Origin: Alphaproteobacteria bacterium
GTDB taxonomy: Bacteria; Pseudomonadota; Alphaproteobacteria; Rhizobiales; Xanthobacteraceae
Assembly: GCA_026400395.1 (NCBI GenBank)
Contig: JAPLPD010000364.1
Location: forward strand, 1 to 64,000
Reading direction: 5' to 3'
Length of the DNA stretch: 64,000 nt
Below are positions 16,843-25,891 of this stretch, in pieces (the first letter of the stretch is position 1; the number at the start of each line of letters is the position of its first letter). The notes under the pieces were generated by a model. It did not search any database and was not told the DNA's origin. It saw only the letters and a program-made list of their open reading frames with translations. A program made the translations under genes and the position numbers.

Positions 16843-18381
16843 ATGCTCGATCTCGGCACAAGTTTTCTAGCCAGCGTGGCACGCGACCCGAACGCTCTCG
16901 CCATCGTCGATGGCGGTGTGCGGCTGACCTATGTGCAGTGGTATCGGCGGATTTCCGCGCTGGTGGCGGGTTTCGAACGGCTCGGGCTGAAGCCGGGCGA
17001 CCATCTGGTCACGGCGCTGCAGAACAACTGGCAGGCGGCGACGATCCATTGGGCCTGCCAGTTCACCGGCGTCATCATCACCCCGCTGAACTGGCGCTCG
17101 ACCGCGGACGAACTCGACTACTGCCTGGAAAACGCCGAGGCCAGGGCGCTGGTCTATGAGGGCGTATCGGCGGAAGCGGTGAAGGCCTCGGCACAGGCCA
17201 GCAAATGTCAGCGCATTGCCGTGGGTCTGCCGGGCGATCTCGCGTTCGAGAGGCTGGTTTCGGCGGATGCGCCGGATGCCCTGCCCCGCGCCAATGCTGA
17301 AGCGTGGTCGGTGATGCTGTACACCTCGGGCACCACGGCGAAGCCAAAAGGCGTGCCGCGCCGCCAGCGCGCCGAACGGGCGGCGGCACTCGCCCATGTG
17401 GCGCAAAATCTCTACCGCTCGGGCGAGCGGACGCTCGGCGTGATGCCGCTCTATCACACCATGGGGGTGCGTTCGCTGCTCGCCATGTCGCTGATCGGCG
17501 GCGCGTTCGTCTGCCTGCCGCGCTTCGACGTGGTGCGCGCGTTGGACCTGATCGAGGCGGAGAAGATCACCAACCTTTATCTTGTGCCGACGCTCTACCA
17601 TGACCTGGTGCATCACGCGCGGTTCGACAAAACCGAAGTCCGGTCGGTTCGAAAGATCGGATTTGCCGGCGCCTCGATGACCGACGGCCTGCTGAAGGAG
17701 TTGCAGGCGGCGTTCCAGCCGGAGTTGTTCGTCAATCACTACGGCTCGTCGGAGATCTACACCTTCACCATCGACCAGAACGCCCCGAACAAGCCGGGCT
17801 CGGCCGGCCGCGCCGGCATCAACCAGATGGTGCGCGTGGTGCGGCTCGGCGCGGCATCGCCCGATGACCTCGCACCGCCCGGCGAGGAAGGCGAGATCGC
17901 GGCGCTGCTCCAGGGCGATGAATCCTTCGAAGGCTACTGGCGGCGGCCGGACGCCGATGCCAAGGCGCTGCGCCAGGGCTGGTACTTCACCGGCGACACC
18001 GGCGCGTTCGACGCCGGCGGCGATCTGTTCGTCAGCGGCCGGGTCGATGACATGATCATCACCGGCGGAGAAAACGTCTCGCCAGTCGAGATTGAAAGCT
18101 GCCTGTCGCTGCACCCGGCGGTCTCGGAAGTGGCGGTGGTCGGCCTGCCGGACGAGCGGTGGGGCAAAGTGGTGACGGCTTTCATCAAGCGGACGGCCGC
18201 GGCCGAGCAGGAGCATTTCGACGCGCACTGCCGCGACTCGGGGCTGGCCAACTTCAAGCGGCCCCGCCGCTATGTGTTCGTCGAGACCATTCCGAAATCG
18301 CCGGTCGGAAAACTGTTGCGCCGATTGCTGGTAGCGGGTGAATACGAACAGGAACGAACGCCTCCCCGCTCGAAAGGATAA
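16843..18381 (+). CDS. AMP-binding acyl-CoA synthetase (class I adenylate-forming)
   Basis: 512 aa ligase activating a carboxylic acid to its CoA thioester via an acyl-AMP. The P-loop is MLYTSGTTAKPKG, the A5-like motif NHYGSSEIYTF, the A7 motif GWYFTGDTGAFD and the A8 hinge GRVDDMIITGGENVSPVEIE. The catalytic Lys is in PKSPVGKLLRR at the C-terminus. The ribosome site GAGGAGGAA precedes the ATG at 16843. It is the first gene of a seven-gene run on the plus strand and is followed after 5 bp by an enoyl-CoA hydratase, so a CoA-dependent aromatic or organic-acid pathway is likely; the acid is unknown. Confidence 0.93.
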   Translation: MLDLGTSFLASVARDPNALAIVDGGVRLTYVQWYRRISALVAGFERLGLKPGDHLVTALQNNWQAATIHWACQFTGVIITPLNWRSTADELDYCLENAEARALVYEGVSAEAVKASAQASKCQRIAVGLPGDLAFERLVSADAPDALPRANAEAWSVMLYTSGTTAKPKGVPRRQRAERAAALAHVAQNLYRSGERTLGVMPLYHTMGVRSLLAMSLIGGAFVCLPRFDVVRALDLIEAEKITNLYLVPTLYHDLVHHARFDKTEVRSVRKIGFAGASMTDGLLKELQAAFQPELFVNHYGSSEIYTFTIDQNAPNKPGSAGRAGINQMVRVVRLGAASPDDLAPPGEEGEIAALLQGDESFEGYWRRPDADAKALRQGWYFTGDTGAFDAGGDLFVSGRVDDMIITGGENVSPVEIESCLSLHPAVSEVAVVGLPDERWGKVVTAFIKRTAAAEQEHFDAHCRDSGLANFKRPRRYVFVETIPKSPVGKLLRRLLVAGEYEQERTPPRSKG

Positions 18382-18386
18382 TTCGC

Positions 18387-19193
18387 ATGAGTTCTGCCGC
18401 CGTATTCGAAGACTCCCGCCTCGCCGCGCTGGATGGCTTTCGCGTCGAGATCGATGAGGCCCGCGAACGCGCCGACGTGATCCTCGAGCGGCCACCGCTC
18501 AACGTCATATCGATGCCGCAGCGTGACCAGCTTCGACTGGTGTTCGAAAGCCTGGACGAAAACTCCCGCGTGCGGGTCATCGTGTTGCGCGCCATCGGCG
18601 AACATTTTTCCAGCGGCGGCAACATCAAGGGATTCCTGGAGGCGCGGCCCGAAACGGTTTCCAAGCTCGCCTGGAATATCGCAGCGCCCGCGCGATGTTC
18701 AAAGCCGGTGATCGCAGCCAACCGCGGCTTCTGCTTCGGCGTCGGCTTCGAGATTTCACTGGCGTGCGATTTCCGCCTTGTCTCGGAGACCGGGTTCTAT
18801 GCGCTACCGGAGCAGAAGCTCGGGCAGATTCCCGGATCCGGCGGATCGGCCCGGCTGCAGAAGATCGTCGGCATCACCCGCACCAAGGACATCGTGATGC
18901 GCTCGCGCCGCATCCCTGCCAAGCAGGCGGTCGAATGGGGCATCGCCACGGAACTTGTGCCGGACGGCAAGCTGGAGGCCGCGACCGACGCGCTGGTCGA
19001 TGAACTGCGCGCATTCTCGCCCCTCGCCCAACGCACGGCAAAAAAGCTCTTGAACGACACCGAGGATGCTATGCTATCCACGGCGATCGAGCTTGAGGGC
19101 CACTGCTACAGTCGGCTGCGGCAATCGGACGACTTCCGCGAAGGCGTGGAAGCGTTCCATGCTAAACGGCCGGCCAAGTTCACCGGCACCTAA
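18387..19193 (+). CDS. Enoyl-CoA hydratase/isomerase family protein
   Basis: 268 aa crotonase-fold enzyme acting on CoA thioesters. The oxyanion-hole blocks are FSSGGNIKGFLE near residue 74 and NRGFCFGVGFEISLACDFRL near 112. The usual catalytic Glu positions fall in YALPEQKLGQIPGSGGSARL. It may be a hydratase, isomerase or ring-cleaving hydrolase; the sequence does not decide this. It lies 5 bp after the ligase stop with ribosome site GAAAGGA, clearly in the same operon. Confidence 0.93.
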   Translation: MSSAAVFEDSRLAALDGFRVEIDEARERADVILERPPLNVISMPQRDQLRLVFESLDENSRVRVIVLRAIGEHFSSGGNIKGFLEARPETVSKLAWNIAAPARCSKPVIAANRGFCFGVGFEISLACDFRLVSETGFYALPEQKLGQIPGSGGSARLQKIVGITRTKDIVMRSRRIPAKQAVEWGIATELVPDGKLEAATDALVDELRAFSPLAQRTAKKLLNDTEDAMLSTAIELEGHCYSRLRQSDDFREGVEAFHAKRPAKFTGT

Positions 19194-19224
19194 AAACCAA
19201 GAAAAACTCACTCAGGGATGTGAA

Positions 19225-20208
19225 ATGAACAAGACGAAGCGGCTTATCCTCGGCGCGAGCATCGCGCTCGCGGCGGCATTCGGCAACACCATGGCCGGCG
19301 CTCAGAGCTATCCGTCCAAAAACGTCACCGTGATCATCCCATTCGCCGGCGGCAGCGCCAGCGACGTGGTGGCGCGCATCATGCTCGACAGGATGTCGAA
19401 GAGCATGGGCCAGCCGATCATCATCGAGAATCGTCCGGGCGCCGGCGGCAATTCGGGCACCGGAGCAGGCGCGAAGGCCACGCCGGATGGCTATACGCTG
19501 ATCGGCGGCGGCTCTGGCCCGGTCGCGGCGAACGCCGCCCTCTACAAGGTGCTTGGCTACGACCCCGAGAAGGATCTGGAGATGATCGGGCCGTTCGCCG
19601 GCTTCACCATCATCGTGGTGGCCAGCAAGAACCTGCCGGTCAAATCGCTCAAGGAGTTGGTCGAGAACGCCAAGGCCAATCCGGGCCAGCTGAACTATGG
19701 CTCGGTCGGCATCGGCAGTTCGCAGCATCTGGCCGGCGAGTTCTTCTCGCAGATCAACGGCGTGAAGATGACCCACGTGCCCTACCGCAACATCGCGCAA
19801 TACGGTCCCGATCTGATCGCCGGACAGGTGCCGCTCGGCTTTCAGTGGTTTCCGAACGTCGCCGGCCCGATCGGCTCCGGCGGGGCCATCCCCCTGGCGG
19901 TCGCCGGCGACAAACGCATCGCGGCGCTGCCGGACACCCCGACGACTACCGAACTCGGCATGCCGCAATACAAGGAAAAGGGCTGGTTTGCCTTGCTGGC
20001 CCCGGCCGGCACGCCGAAGCCGATCCTGGAAAAGCTCAACGCCGAGATGAAGGCCGCGGTGGAAGACCCCGCTGTCAAGAAGGGCTTCGAGACCGCCGGC
20101 GCCGAGCCGATGTGGATGCCGCTGGACCAAGTGAAGAAGTGGCACCATGATGAGATTGCCAAGTACCGCGACATCATCGCCAAGGCTGGCATCGCGCAGA
20201 TCGAATAG
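19225..20208 (+). CDS. Tripartite tricarboxylate transporter (TTT) substrate-binding protein, Bug family
   Basis: 327 aa periplasmic receptor. The signal peptide begins MNKTKRLILGASIALAAAFG and cleaves after AGA. The mature start SYPSKNVTVIIPFAGGSASD and the block IENRPGAGGNSGTGAG are Bug/TctC hallmarks; the carboxylate-binding loops are the PFAGGSASD and KATPDGYT regions. No TctA or TctB membrane gene is nearby. It lies between the hydratase and the monooxygenase genes, so it probably delivers the operon's aromatic or organic acid substrate. Confidence 0.95.
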   Translation: MNKTKRLILGASIALAAAFGNTMAGAQSYPSKNVTVIIPFAGGSASDVVARIMLDRMSKSMGQPIIIENRPGAGGNSGTGAGAKATPDGYTLIGGGSGPVAANAALYKVLGYDPEKDLEMIGPFAGFTIIVVASKNLPVKSLKELVENAKANPGQLNYGSVGIGSSQHLAGEFFSQINGVKMTHVPYRNIAQYGPDLIAGQVPLGFQWFPNVAGPIGSGGAIPLAVAGDKRIAALPDTPTTTELGMPQYKEKGWFALLAPAGTPKPILEKLNAEMKAAVEDPAVKKGFETAGAEPMWMPLDQVKKWHHDEIAKYRDIIAKAGIAQIE

Positions 20209-20209
20209 G

Positions 20210-20251
20210 GCATGATCCGGACAGTGCGAAGGTTCTCGGACGAGATCGTGC
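20210..20251. repeat. Degenerate intergenic palindromic element
   Basis: An imperfect inverted repeat with outer arms GCATGATC (20210-20217) and GATCGTGC (20244-20251) fills most of the gap between the Bug and monooxygenase genes. It resembles the short GCATGATC-type palindromes scattered in Bradyrhizobium-like genomes; that resemblance is from memory and needs a search. Confidence 0.45.
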
Positions 20252-20267
20252 TCGAATTGGCATTTGC

Positions 20268-21452
20268 TTGAGTGAAGAACGCGTTCTCATAGCTGGCGCT
20301 GGTCCCGTTGGTCTCGTCGCCGCCGCGCATCTGGCGCGCGCCGGCGTGCCGGTGACGGTGTTCGAACAAGGCAGCACGCTCAGCGAAGAATCGCGCGCAT
20401 CCACCTTCCATCCGCCGACGCTCGACATGCTGCACGCGCTGGGAGCAGCGGAGCCGCTTATCAAGCAGGGGTTGGTTTGCCCGACCTTTCAATACCGGAC
20501 CAAAAAGCACGGTCTAGCGGCGGAGTTCGATTTCGCCGCCATCGCCGACGCGACGGGGCATCCCTATCGCGTGCAATGCGAGCAATCGAAACTGACCCGC
20601 ATCCTGTACGAACAGATGCGCGGGCATCCGAATTTCGAGTTGCAATACGACAGCACGGTCAAGGCGGCCAGCCAGACCGGCTCCGGCGTCGCGGTCACGA
20701 TCGAACGCAACGGCAGGAGCGAAAGTCGCAGCGGCCGTTATCTAATCGGCGCGGATGGCGCCAGCAGCGCGGTAAGGCGGTCGCTCGGCATCGAGTTCGA
20801 AGGATTCACCTGGCCGGACCGGCTGCTGGTGATTTCGACACCGTTCGATTTTTTCGAGGTCATCCCCGGTCTGGCCTCGGTCAGCTATGTGGCCGATCCG
20901 GAGCGCTGGTATTTCCTGCTGCAGGTCCCCGGTCTGTGGCGCGCGATGTTCCTGGTGAACGAGGACGCCACTGACGAGCGGGTGCAGACCCAGGAGTTCG
21001 CCCAGATGCTGATGGCCGGTGTGGTCCCGGGCATCGCGAACTACGAGATCGCGCACACGACGCTCTACAAGGTGCATCAGCGCGTGGCCAAGACCTTCAA
21101 GCAGGGCCGCGCGTTCCTGATCGGCGACGCCGCGCATATCAACAATCCGCTCGGCGGCATGGGCATGAACGGCGGCATCCACGACGCGGTCAATCTGGCC
21201 GCGCGACTCGCCAAGGTTTGGCGCGGCGAAGCGGACGACGCCGAACTCGAACGCTTCGACCGGCAGCGCCGGCTCGTCACCCTCGAATACATCCAGAAGT
21301 ATACGATACAGAACAAGAAGAACCTGGAGTCGCCGGGCGACGAATTTCGCGACAGCCTGCGCTCGATCGCTGCCGATCCGGCGCGCACCCACGACTACCT
21401 GTTGCGCGTATCGATGATCACCAGCCTGCACCGCGCCGAGGAATTGGGCTAA
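20268..21452 (+). CDS. FAD-dependent aromatic hydroxylase (group A flavoprotein monooxygenase)
   Basis: 394 aa NAD(P)H-dependent flavoprotein that would hydroxylate an aromatic ring. The Rossmann FAD motif GAGPVGLVAA is at residues 9-18, the DG motif in GADGASSAVRR near 162, and the GD motif in LIGDAAHINNPLGGMGMNGG near 285. The start is a TTG at 20268, because no ATG lies between the upstream stop and the conserved VLIAGAGP; the ribosome site is weak. It is the fourth gene of the catabolic run. Confidence 0.91.
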   Translation: MSEERVLIAGAGPVGLVAAAHLARAGVPVTVFEQGSTLSEESRASTFHPPTLDMLHALGAAEPLIKQGLVCPTFQYRTKKHGLAAEFDFAAIADATGHPYRVQCEQSKLTRILYEQMRGHPNFELQYDSTVKAASQTGSGVAVTIERNGRSESRSGRYLIGADGASSAVRRSLGIEFEGFTWPDRLLVISTPFDFFEVIPGLASVSYVADPERWYFLLQVPGLWRAMFLVNEDATDERVQTQEFAQMLMAGVVPGIANYEIAHTTLYKVHQRVAKTFKQGRAFLIGDAAHINNPLGGMGMNGGIHDAVNLAARLAKVWRGEADDAELERFDRQRRLVTLEYIQKYTIQNKKNLESPGDEFRDSLRSIAADPARTHDYLLRVSMITSLHRAEELG

Positions 21453-21480
21453 GTTTGCCCCACAATGACGGGAGAACACG

Positions 21481-22209
21481 ATGGCCGAGAAACGAGTGGC
21501 GTATCAGGTCAACGGCAGACAGTTCGAAGGCGCCATCGTCTATGACGACAGCGTCAAGACCAAGCGTCCGGCAATCTTCGTGCAGCCCGACTGGAAGGGC
21601 GTCAGCGCCGACACCATCGAGCAGTCGCTTGCCGCGGCCGGCAAGAACTACGTCATGTTGATGGTGGACATGTTCGGCAAGGGCTACGGCGACACCCCCA
21701 AGGCGCCGCCGGAGCTTCGCGCCGGCATGACCGCCGTGCACAAGGACCTGCCGTTCACCATCGCCTGCGGACAAGCCGCCTGCGACGCGCTGCTTGCCGA
21801 AGCCGACAAGCTCGGTCTCGTCGATACCGCCAAGAAGGCCGCCATCGGCTTCTGCGCCGGCGGCGGCTTCGTGCTCGAACAGGCGCGCGCCGGCGCCGAT
21901 TTCAAGGCGGTCGTAGTGTTCCATGTCACCAACCCCAATCCGGTGGCTCCTGGCACCCCGTGCAACATCAAGGGCCGCGTCCTTGCGCTCCATGGCCGCG
22001 CCGATCCGATCACGCCGAAGCCGATGATGGACGCGCTGGAGGACGAACTGACCAAGGCCAAGGTGGATTGGCACATAGTGACGTTCGGTCGTGGGGTGCA
22101 TTCCTTCTGCGATCGCACCATCAACAATCCGCCGGCCTCGCAATACGATGAGAAGCTGTGCCGGACGTCCTACATGCTGATGCACGACTTCTTTGCCGAG
22201 ACGCTGTGA
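21481..22209 (+). CDS. Dienelactone hydrolase family protein
   Basis: 242 aa alpha/beta hydrolase. The nucleophile elbow is GFCAGGGF with a Cys nucleophile (dienelactone-hydrolase type rather than Ser), the acid is in HGRADPITPK, and the His is in GRGVHSFCD. Dienelactone hydrolases open lactones formed after ortho-cleavage of catechols. The ribosome site GGGAGA precedes the ATG. Its position between the hydroxylase and the Rieske dioxygenase supports a role in ring-cleavage product processing, though the exact lactone is unknown. Confidence 0.91.
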   Translation: MAEKRVAYQVNGRQFEGAIVYDDSVKTKRPAIFVQPDWKGVSADTIEQSLAAAGKNYVMLMVDMFGKGYGDTPKAPPELRAGMTAVHKDLPFTIACGQAACDALLAEADKLGLVDTAKKAAIGFCAGGGFVLEQARAGADFKAVVVFHVTNPNPVAPGTPCNIKGRVLALHGRADPITPKPMMDALEDELTKAKVDWHIVTFGRGVHSFCDRTINNPPASQYDEKLCRTSYMLMHDFFAETL

Positions 22210-22240
22210 AAGACGCGGCACTTGGGATAAAATCGACGGC

Positions 22241-23581
22241 ATGACCGAGGATTTCTCGCGCTTCTTCAAACCCGGCTGCGTGCATCGGCAGCTCTATACC
22301 GATCCGGCGATCTTCGAACTGGAGATGGCCCGCATCTTCGGGCAGGCCTGGGTCTATATCGGCCACGAAAGCCAGGTGAAAAAGCCCGGCGACTATTTCG
22401 CCACCCAGATCGGCCGCCACCCGGTGGTGATGGTGCGCGACCCGGAAGGCGGTCTTCGCGTCATCCGCAACCAGTGCGCCCATCGCGGCGCAATGGTGGT
22501 GGCGACCGACAAGGGCAATGCCGACGAATTCACCTGCTGCTACCACGGCTGGACCTACCACCTCGACGGCAGGCTCAAGGCCGTGCCGCTCAACCACGGC
22601 TATCCGCGCGACTTCAAGGTCGGCGATCCGAGCATGTCGATGCAGTCGGTCGCGCGGGTGAAGAGCTATCGCGGCTTCATTTTCGCCAGCGAAGCGGCTG
22701 ACGGCCCGGACCTCGAAGAATCGCTTGGCCACATGACGACGTCACTCGACGACATGATCGACCGCGCCCCCGACGGCGAGATCGAAGCGGCTGGCGGCGT
22801 GTTCAAGCATGCCTATGACGGCAACTGGAAGGTCTACTTCGAGAACCTGTGCGACGCGGCGCACCCGCTGTTCGCGCACCGCTCCTCGATCGAGGCATCG
22901 CAGGCGCAGTCCGACGACGTACACTCGGATGGCTCGGGCGAAATCGCCATCCGCCAGATGCGCCAGAACGGCGCGCCCTACTCGTTCTGGGAATCCCAGG
23001 TCGGCATCTGGACCTACCCGAGCGGCCACAGCTATCTCGGCGACTACCACGACGATTCCAAACTGGTGGCCGCGATGAAAGACTCGGCGTTCCGCGACTA
23101 CCTCACCGCGCTGGAAAAAAAGAAGGGTAAGAAGGAAGCTCAGCGCATTCTCGAGGTGCGGCGCTGGAACTCCAACATCTATCCAAACGTGTCGCTGATG
23201 AGCCAGTTCCAGCAGCTTCGCGTGGTGCATCCGATCTCGGTGAACCGCACCGTCGTGCACACCTACAACTTCCGCATGAAGGGCGCGCCGGAACAGATGT
23301 TCCGCAACACCATCGCGTTCGCCAACATCGTCAACGGCACCGGCTCGCTGGTGCTGACCGACGACCTGGAGATCTACAACCGCATCGACATGGGACTGTC
23401 GAGCTACGGCGCCGAATGGCTGCAGATCGGACGCGGCTATCAGAGCGACATCCCCGACGCCCACGGAGGCCGCAAAGGCATCAATTCGACCAGCGAGGTC
23501 TACATCCGCAACATGCTCGACGCCTGGCAGGGCTACATGAGCAACGGCCGGTCGGCCCCAGCCGCCCGCGCGGCGTCCTAA
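22241..23581 (+). CDS. Rieske aromatic ring-hydroxylating dioxygenase, alpha (catalytic) subunit
   Basis: 446 aa oxygenase subunit. The Rieske 2Fe-2S ligands are Cys79/His81 (CAHRGAM) and Cys99/His102 (CCYHGW). The catalytic iron motif is in NLCDAAHPLFAH near residues 206-217 with the bridging Asp and both His present. It would dihydroxylate an aromatic ring or demethylate using O2 and NADH. The ATG at 22241 (MTEDFSRFFK) starts 31 bp after the hydrolase gene. The beta subunit follows 5 bp later; no ferredoxin or reductase gene is in the window, so electrons must come from a partner elsewhere. Confidence 0.94.
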   Translation: MTEDFSRFFKPGCVHRQLYTDPAIFELEMARIFGQAWVYIGHESQVKKPGDYFATQIGRHPVVMVRDPEGGLRVIRNQCAHRGAMVVATDKGNADEFTCCYHGWTYHLDGRLKAVPLNHGYPRDFKVGDPSMSMQSVARVKSYRGFIFASEAADGPDLEESLGHMTTSLDDMIDRAPDGEIEAAGGVFKHAYDGNWKVYFENLCDAAHPLFAHRSSIEASQAQSDDVHSDGSGEIAIRQMRQNGAPYSFWESQVGIWTYPSGHSYLGDYHDDSKLVAAMKDSAFRDYLTALEKKKGKKEAQRILEVRRWNSNIYPNVSLMSQFQQLRVVHPISVNRTVVHTYNFRMKGAPEQMFRNTIAFANIVNGTGSLVLTDDLEIYNRIDMGLSSYGAEWLQIGRGYQSDIPDAHGGRKGINSTSEVYIRNMLDAWQGYMSNGRSAPAARAAS

Positions 23582-23586
23582 CGCCG

Positions 23587-24150
23587 ATGGCCCGCAAGCA
23601 AAAGCCACGCGCCAAGATTTCGGCACCGAGCCGCCGCCGTGTCGCGCCGCCGCGGGCGCGGGCGCAGCGCGCGGGGACGGCGCTCGATCTGCACCGCTGC
23701 GCGCAGTTTCTCGAACACGAGGCGCGGCTGCTCGATGAATCGAAATTCGACGACTGGCTCAAGCTGTTCACCGCCGACGCCTGGTATTGGGTGCCGAGCG
23801 AGCCCGACCAGGCCGATCCGCATGAAACGGTGTCGCTGATCTACGACGACCGGCGGTTGCTGGAGACGCGGGTGCGCAGGCTCGCGAGCCCGCGCATGTA
23901 TTCTCAGGAGCCGCGTTCGCGCACCAGCCGCGTCGTCGCCAACGCCACCATCGAGGACGTCGAAGGCCGCGCCGCCACAGTGCGTTCGAAGTTCCTGATG
24001 ATCGAGTATCGGCGCGAGCAGCAGCGGCTGTTTACCGGCACCTCATGGCACCGCCTCGTGCTGATTGACGGCGCCATCAAAATTGCATGGAAGCGCGTCG
24101 ATCTGGTCAATTGCGATGCGCCATTGGACGGCATCACGCAGCCGTTTTAG
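23587..24150 (+). CDS. Aromatic ring-hydroxylating dioxygenase, beta (small) subunit
   Basis: 187 aa subunit of the NTF2/SnoaL-like cystatin fold. A basic N-terminal tail of about 30 residues (RKQKPRAKISAPSRRR) precedes the conserved core: QFLEHEARLLDESKFDDWL, AWYWVP, RVRRLASPRMYSQEPRSRT and IKIAWKRVDLVN. It is structural and helps set specificity in the alpha3beta3 complex. The Arg/Lys-rich tail is unusual for the family. The ATG at 23587 lies 5 bp after the alpha gene, so the two are surely co-translated. Confidence 0.92.
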   Translation: MARKQKPRAKISAPSRRRVAPPRARAQRAGTALDLHRCAQFLEHEARLLDESKFDDWLKLFTADAWYWVPSEPDQADPHETVSLIYDDRRLLETRVRRLASPRMYSQEPRSRTSRVVANATIEDVEGRAATVRSKFLMIEYRREQQRLFTGTSWHRLVLIDGAIKIAWKRVDLVNCDAPLDGITQPF

Positions 24151-24215
24151 CTGCAAACACACGCCTCTCCGCGTCATTGCCGGCTTGACGCTGCGCGTGT
24201 CGCACGCCCGAAAGA

Positions 24216-25340
24216 CTACGTCCCCGTCGGTACATGCAGCGCCGTCCTGGTGCGCTGGCGCACCAGCCAATTAGACCTGCCCGCCAATGCCAACGCCTTG
24301 GTGCGGATGGCTGACGGCCAGGTGGCCGGCCAACCGAGCATCAGCGAGATGCGTTGGGTGTGGTCGGTGATGGCTCGCTCGTTCTGCTCCCAGGTGGCGA
24401 GGGCCGCAGCCGTATCGGGATCGCGGTCGAGATAGACCGCGAGCGACAGCGCGTTCATCATGGCGCAGCCGCCGCCCTGCCCGATGTTCGGCGGCATCGC
24501 ATTTGCAGCATCGCCAATCACCGCGACCTTCCCCGCCGACCAGCGCTTTAGCTTGATGTATTCGAAGCGGTCGTAGCGGCCGGCGGCCCGGATGCGGCCG
24601 ATCAGCGGCACCAGATGCGGAAACCAGCTTTTCCAGACTTCGCGGTTGACCGGGATTTCCTTCGCCGCCTCGTCGCTGTCGAGCATGACCAGCGCGATAT
24701 AGACCTCGGTCTCGCTGCACGGCGTGTAAAGCACGCGCCGGCTGCCCGACCAGTATTCGATCGTGGTGGCGCCGTCCTGCTGCTCGTCGATCTCTTCCGG
24801 CGTCTTGTCGATGAGAAGCCGCGTGCAACCGTCCACCAGATACTTGCGCGTGGCGACCAGCTCGAGCCCGTCGCGAAGCTTCGAGTTGGCGCCGTCGGCC
24901 GCGACCACCAGATCCGCCTTGATCGTCTGGCCGTTGGCGAGCGTTAGTTCACCATCCGGCGTGACCGACACCGCTTCGGAGTTGAGGACGATCTCGGCGC
25001 CGGACAGGGTCGCTGACTCGGCCAGCGCGTTGATCACGGTCTGGCGTACGATGGAAAACACCCGGCTGCCCTGCCAGCGATGCACCGAGACCGCACGGTT
25101 CTGATCGTCGCGGACCTCGCGGGTGTGGGCGAACGGCGCGCCGTGAGTCGCGGCCGCATAGGCGCCGACCGCTTCGAGTACGCGCATGCCGTTTTCATAG
25201 ATGTAAATACCCGCCCCGGTCGTGCGCAGCCGGTCGGCGCGCTCGTGGACGCGCACGCTCCAGCCACGCTGAGCCAGCGCACAGGCCGCAGTCAGCCCGG
25301 CAAACCCGGCTCCGACAATTTCCGCGTGACGTCGTACCAT
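24216..25340 (-). CDS. FAD-dependent monooxygenase, salicylate/6-hydroxynicotinate hydroxylase-like
   Basis: 374 aa group A flavoprotein hydroxylase. The FAD motif GAGFAGLTAACALAQRGW is at the N-terminus, the DG motif in AADGANSKLRDG near 150, and the GD motif in VIGDAANAMPPNIGQGGG near 275. The ATG at 25340 (MVRRHAEIVGAG) is chosen; one 18 bp upstream is possible. It runs opposite to the dioxygenase operon and is divergent from the VOC gene, so it may belong to the same aromatic locus. The substrate is unknown; oxidative decarboxylation of a hydroxybenzoate-like acid is one option. Confidence 0.9.
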   Translation of the reverse strand: MVRRHAEIVGAGFAGLTAACALAQRGWSVRVHERADRLRTTGAGIYIYENGMRVLEAVGAYAAATHGAPFAHTREVRDDQNRAVSVHRWQGSRVFSIVRQTVINALAESATLSGAEIVLNSEAVSVTPDGELTLANGQTIKADLVVAADGANSKLRDGLELVATRKYLVDGCTRLLIDKTPEEIDEQQDGATTIEYWSGSRRVLYTPCSETEVYIALVMLDSDEAAKEIPVNREVWKSWFPHLVPLIGRIRAAGRYDRFEYIKLKRWSAGKVAVIGDAANAMPPNIGQGGGCAMMNALSLAVYLDRDPDTAAALATWEQNERAITDHTQRISLMLGWPATWPSAIRTKALALAGRSNWLVRQRTRTALHVPTGT

Positions 25341-25434
25341 GCCTCCATGTACCGGCATCGCAGCATGAAGGGTAGCCCTTACCGCGAAGCCGGAGTTATG
25401 ATGCGGTCAACAGGGCCCCCTCCAGGAGAGCACC

Positions 25435-25854
25435 ATGGCCCGTCTGCGCCACATCGCCGTCGTCGTAAAGGACCTCGACAAGGCGGTCGATTTCTATTCC
25501 AAGGTTTTTGAATTCAGGAAAATCGGCCGCGAGGATCTGGAGATCGGGTCGGCGATCTACATGAGCGACGGCGTCATCAACATGGCGCTGCTCAACTTCT
25601 CCGGCAAAGGCGGCGAACAGGCATCCGACCTCAAGGAAGGTTCGACCTTCGTCGGCGCCCACCATTTCGGCATCCAGGTCGACGATCTGGCGGAGACGCA
25701 AAAACGCATTGAGGCGAACGGCGGCAAGTTCTTCTTCGACCTGGGCGACGAACGCACAGGCAACTTCGAGCGAAAATTCAAGGACCCGGACGGCGTGATC
25801 TTCGACGTCTCGAAGCATGGCTGGCAGGGCACCGACAGCTACAGCAAGAAGTAG
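25435..25854 (+). CDS. VOC family (glyoxalase/bleomycin resistance/dioxygenase) protein
   Basis: 139 aa, one vicinal-oxygen-chelate domain made of two beta-alpha-beta-beta-beta modules. The first His is in MARLRHIAVVVKDLDKAVDF and the second in GAHHFGIQVDDLAE. A Glu is a candidate in GNFERKFKDPDGVIFDVSKH, whose DPDG turn is typical. It may be an isomerase, lyase or small dioxygenase; the metal ligands fit a lyase or isomerase. Ribosome site CAGGAGAG. It is divergent from the FAD monooxygenase. Confidence 0.9.
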   Translation: MARLRHIAVVVKDLDKAVDFYSKVFEFRKIGREDLEIGSAIYMSDGVINMALLNFSGKGGEQASDLKEGSTFVGAHHFGIQVDDLAETQKRIEANGGKFFFDLGDERTGNFERKFKDPDGVIFDVSKHGWQGTDSYSKK

Positions 25855-25891
25855 CTGCAAAGAACCAGCCGCGCTGGCCGCCCCTCGTCTG

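Noticed and set aside
15362-16870. Plus-strand frame opposite ubiD
   Set aside because: The UbiD glutamate motif is on the minus strand; the antisense frame has no features.
16867-18495. Minus-strand frame opposite the acyl-CoA synthetase
   Set aside because: All adenylate-forming motifs are on the plus strand.
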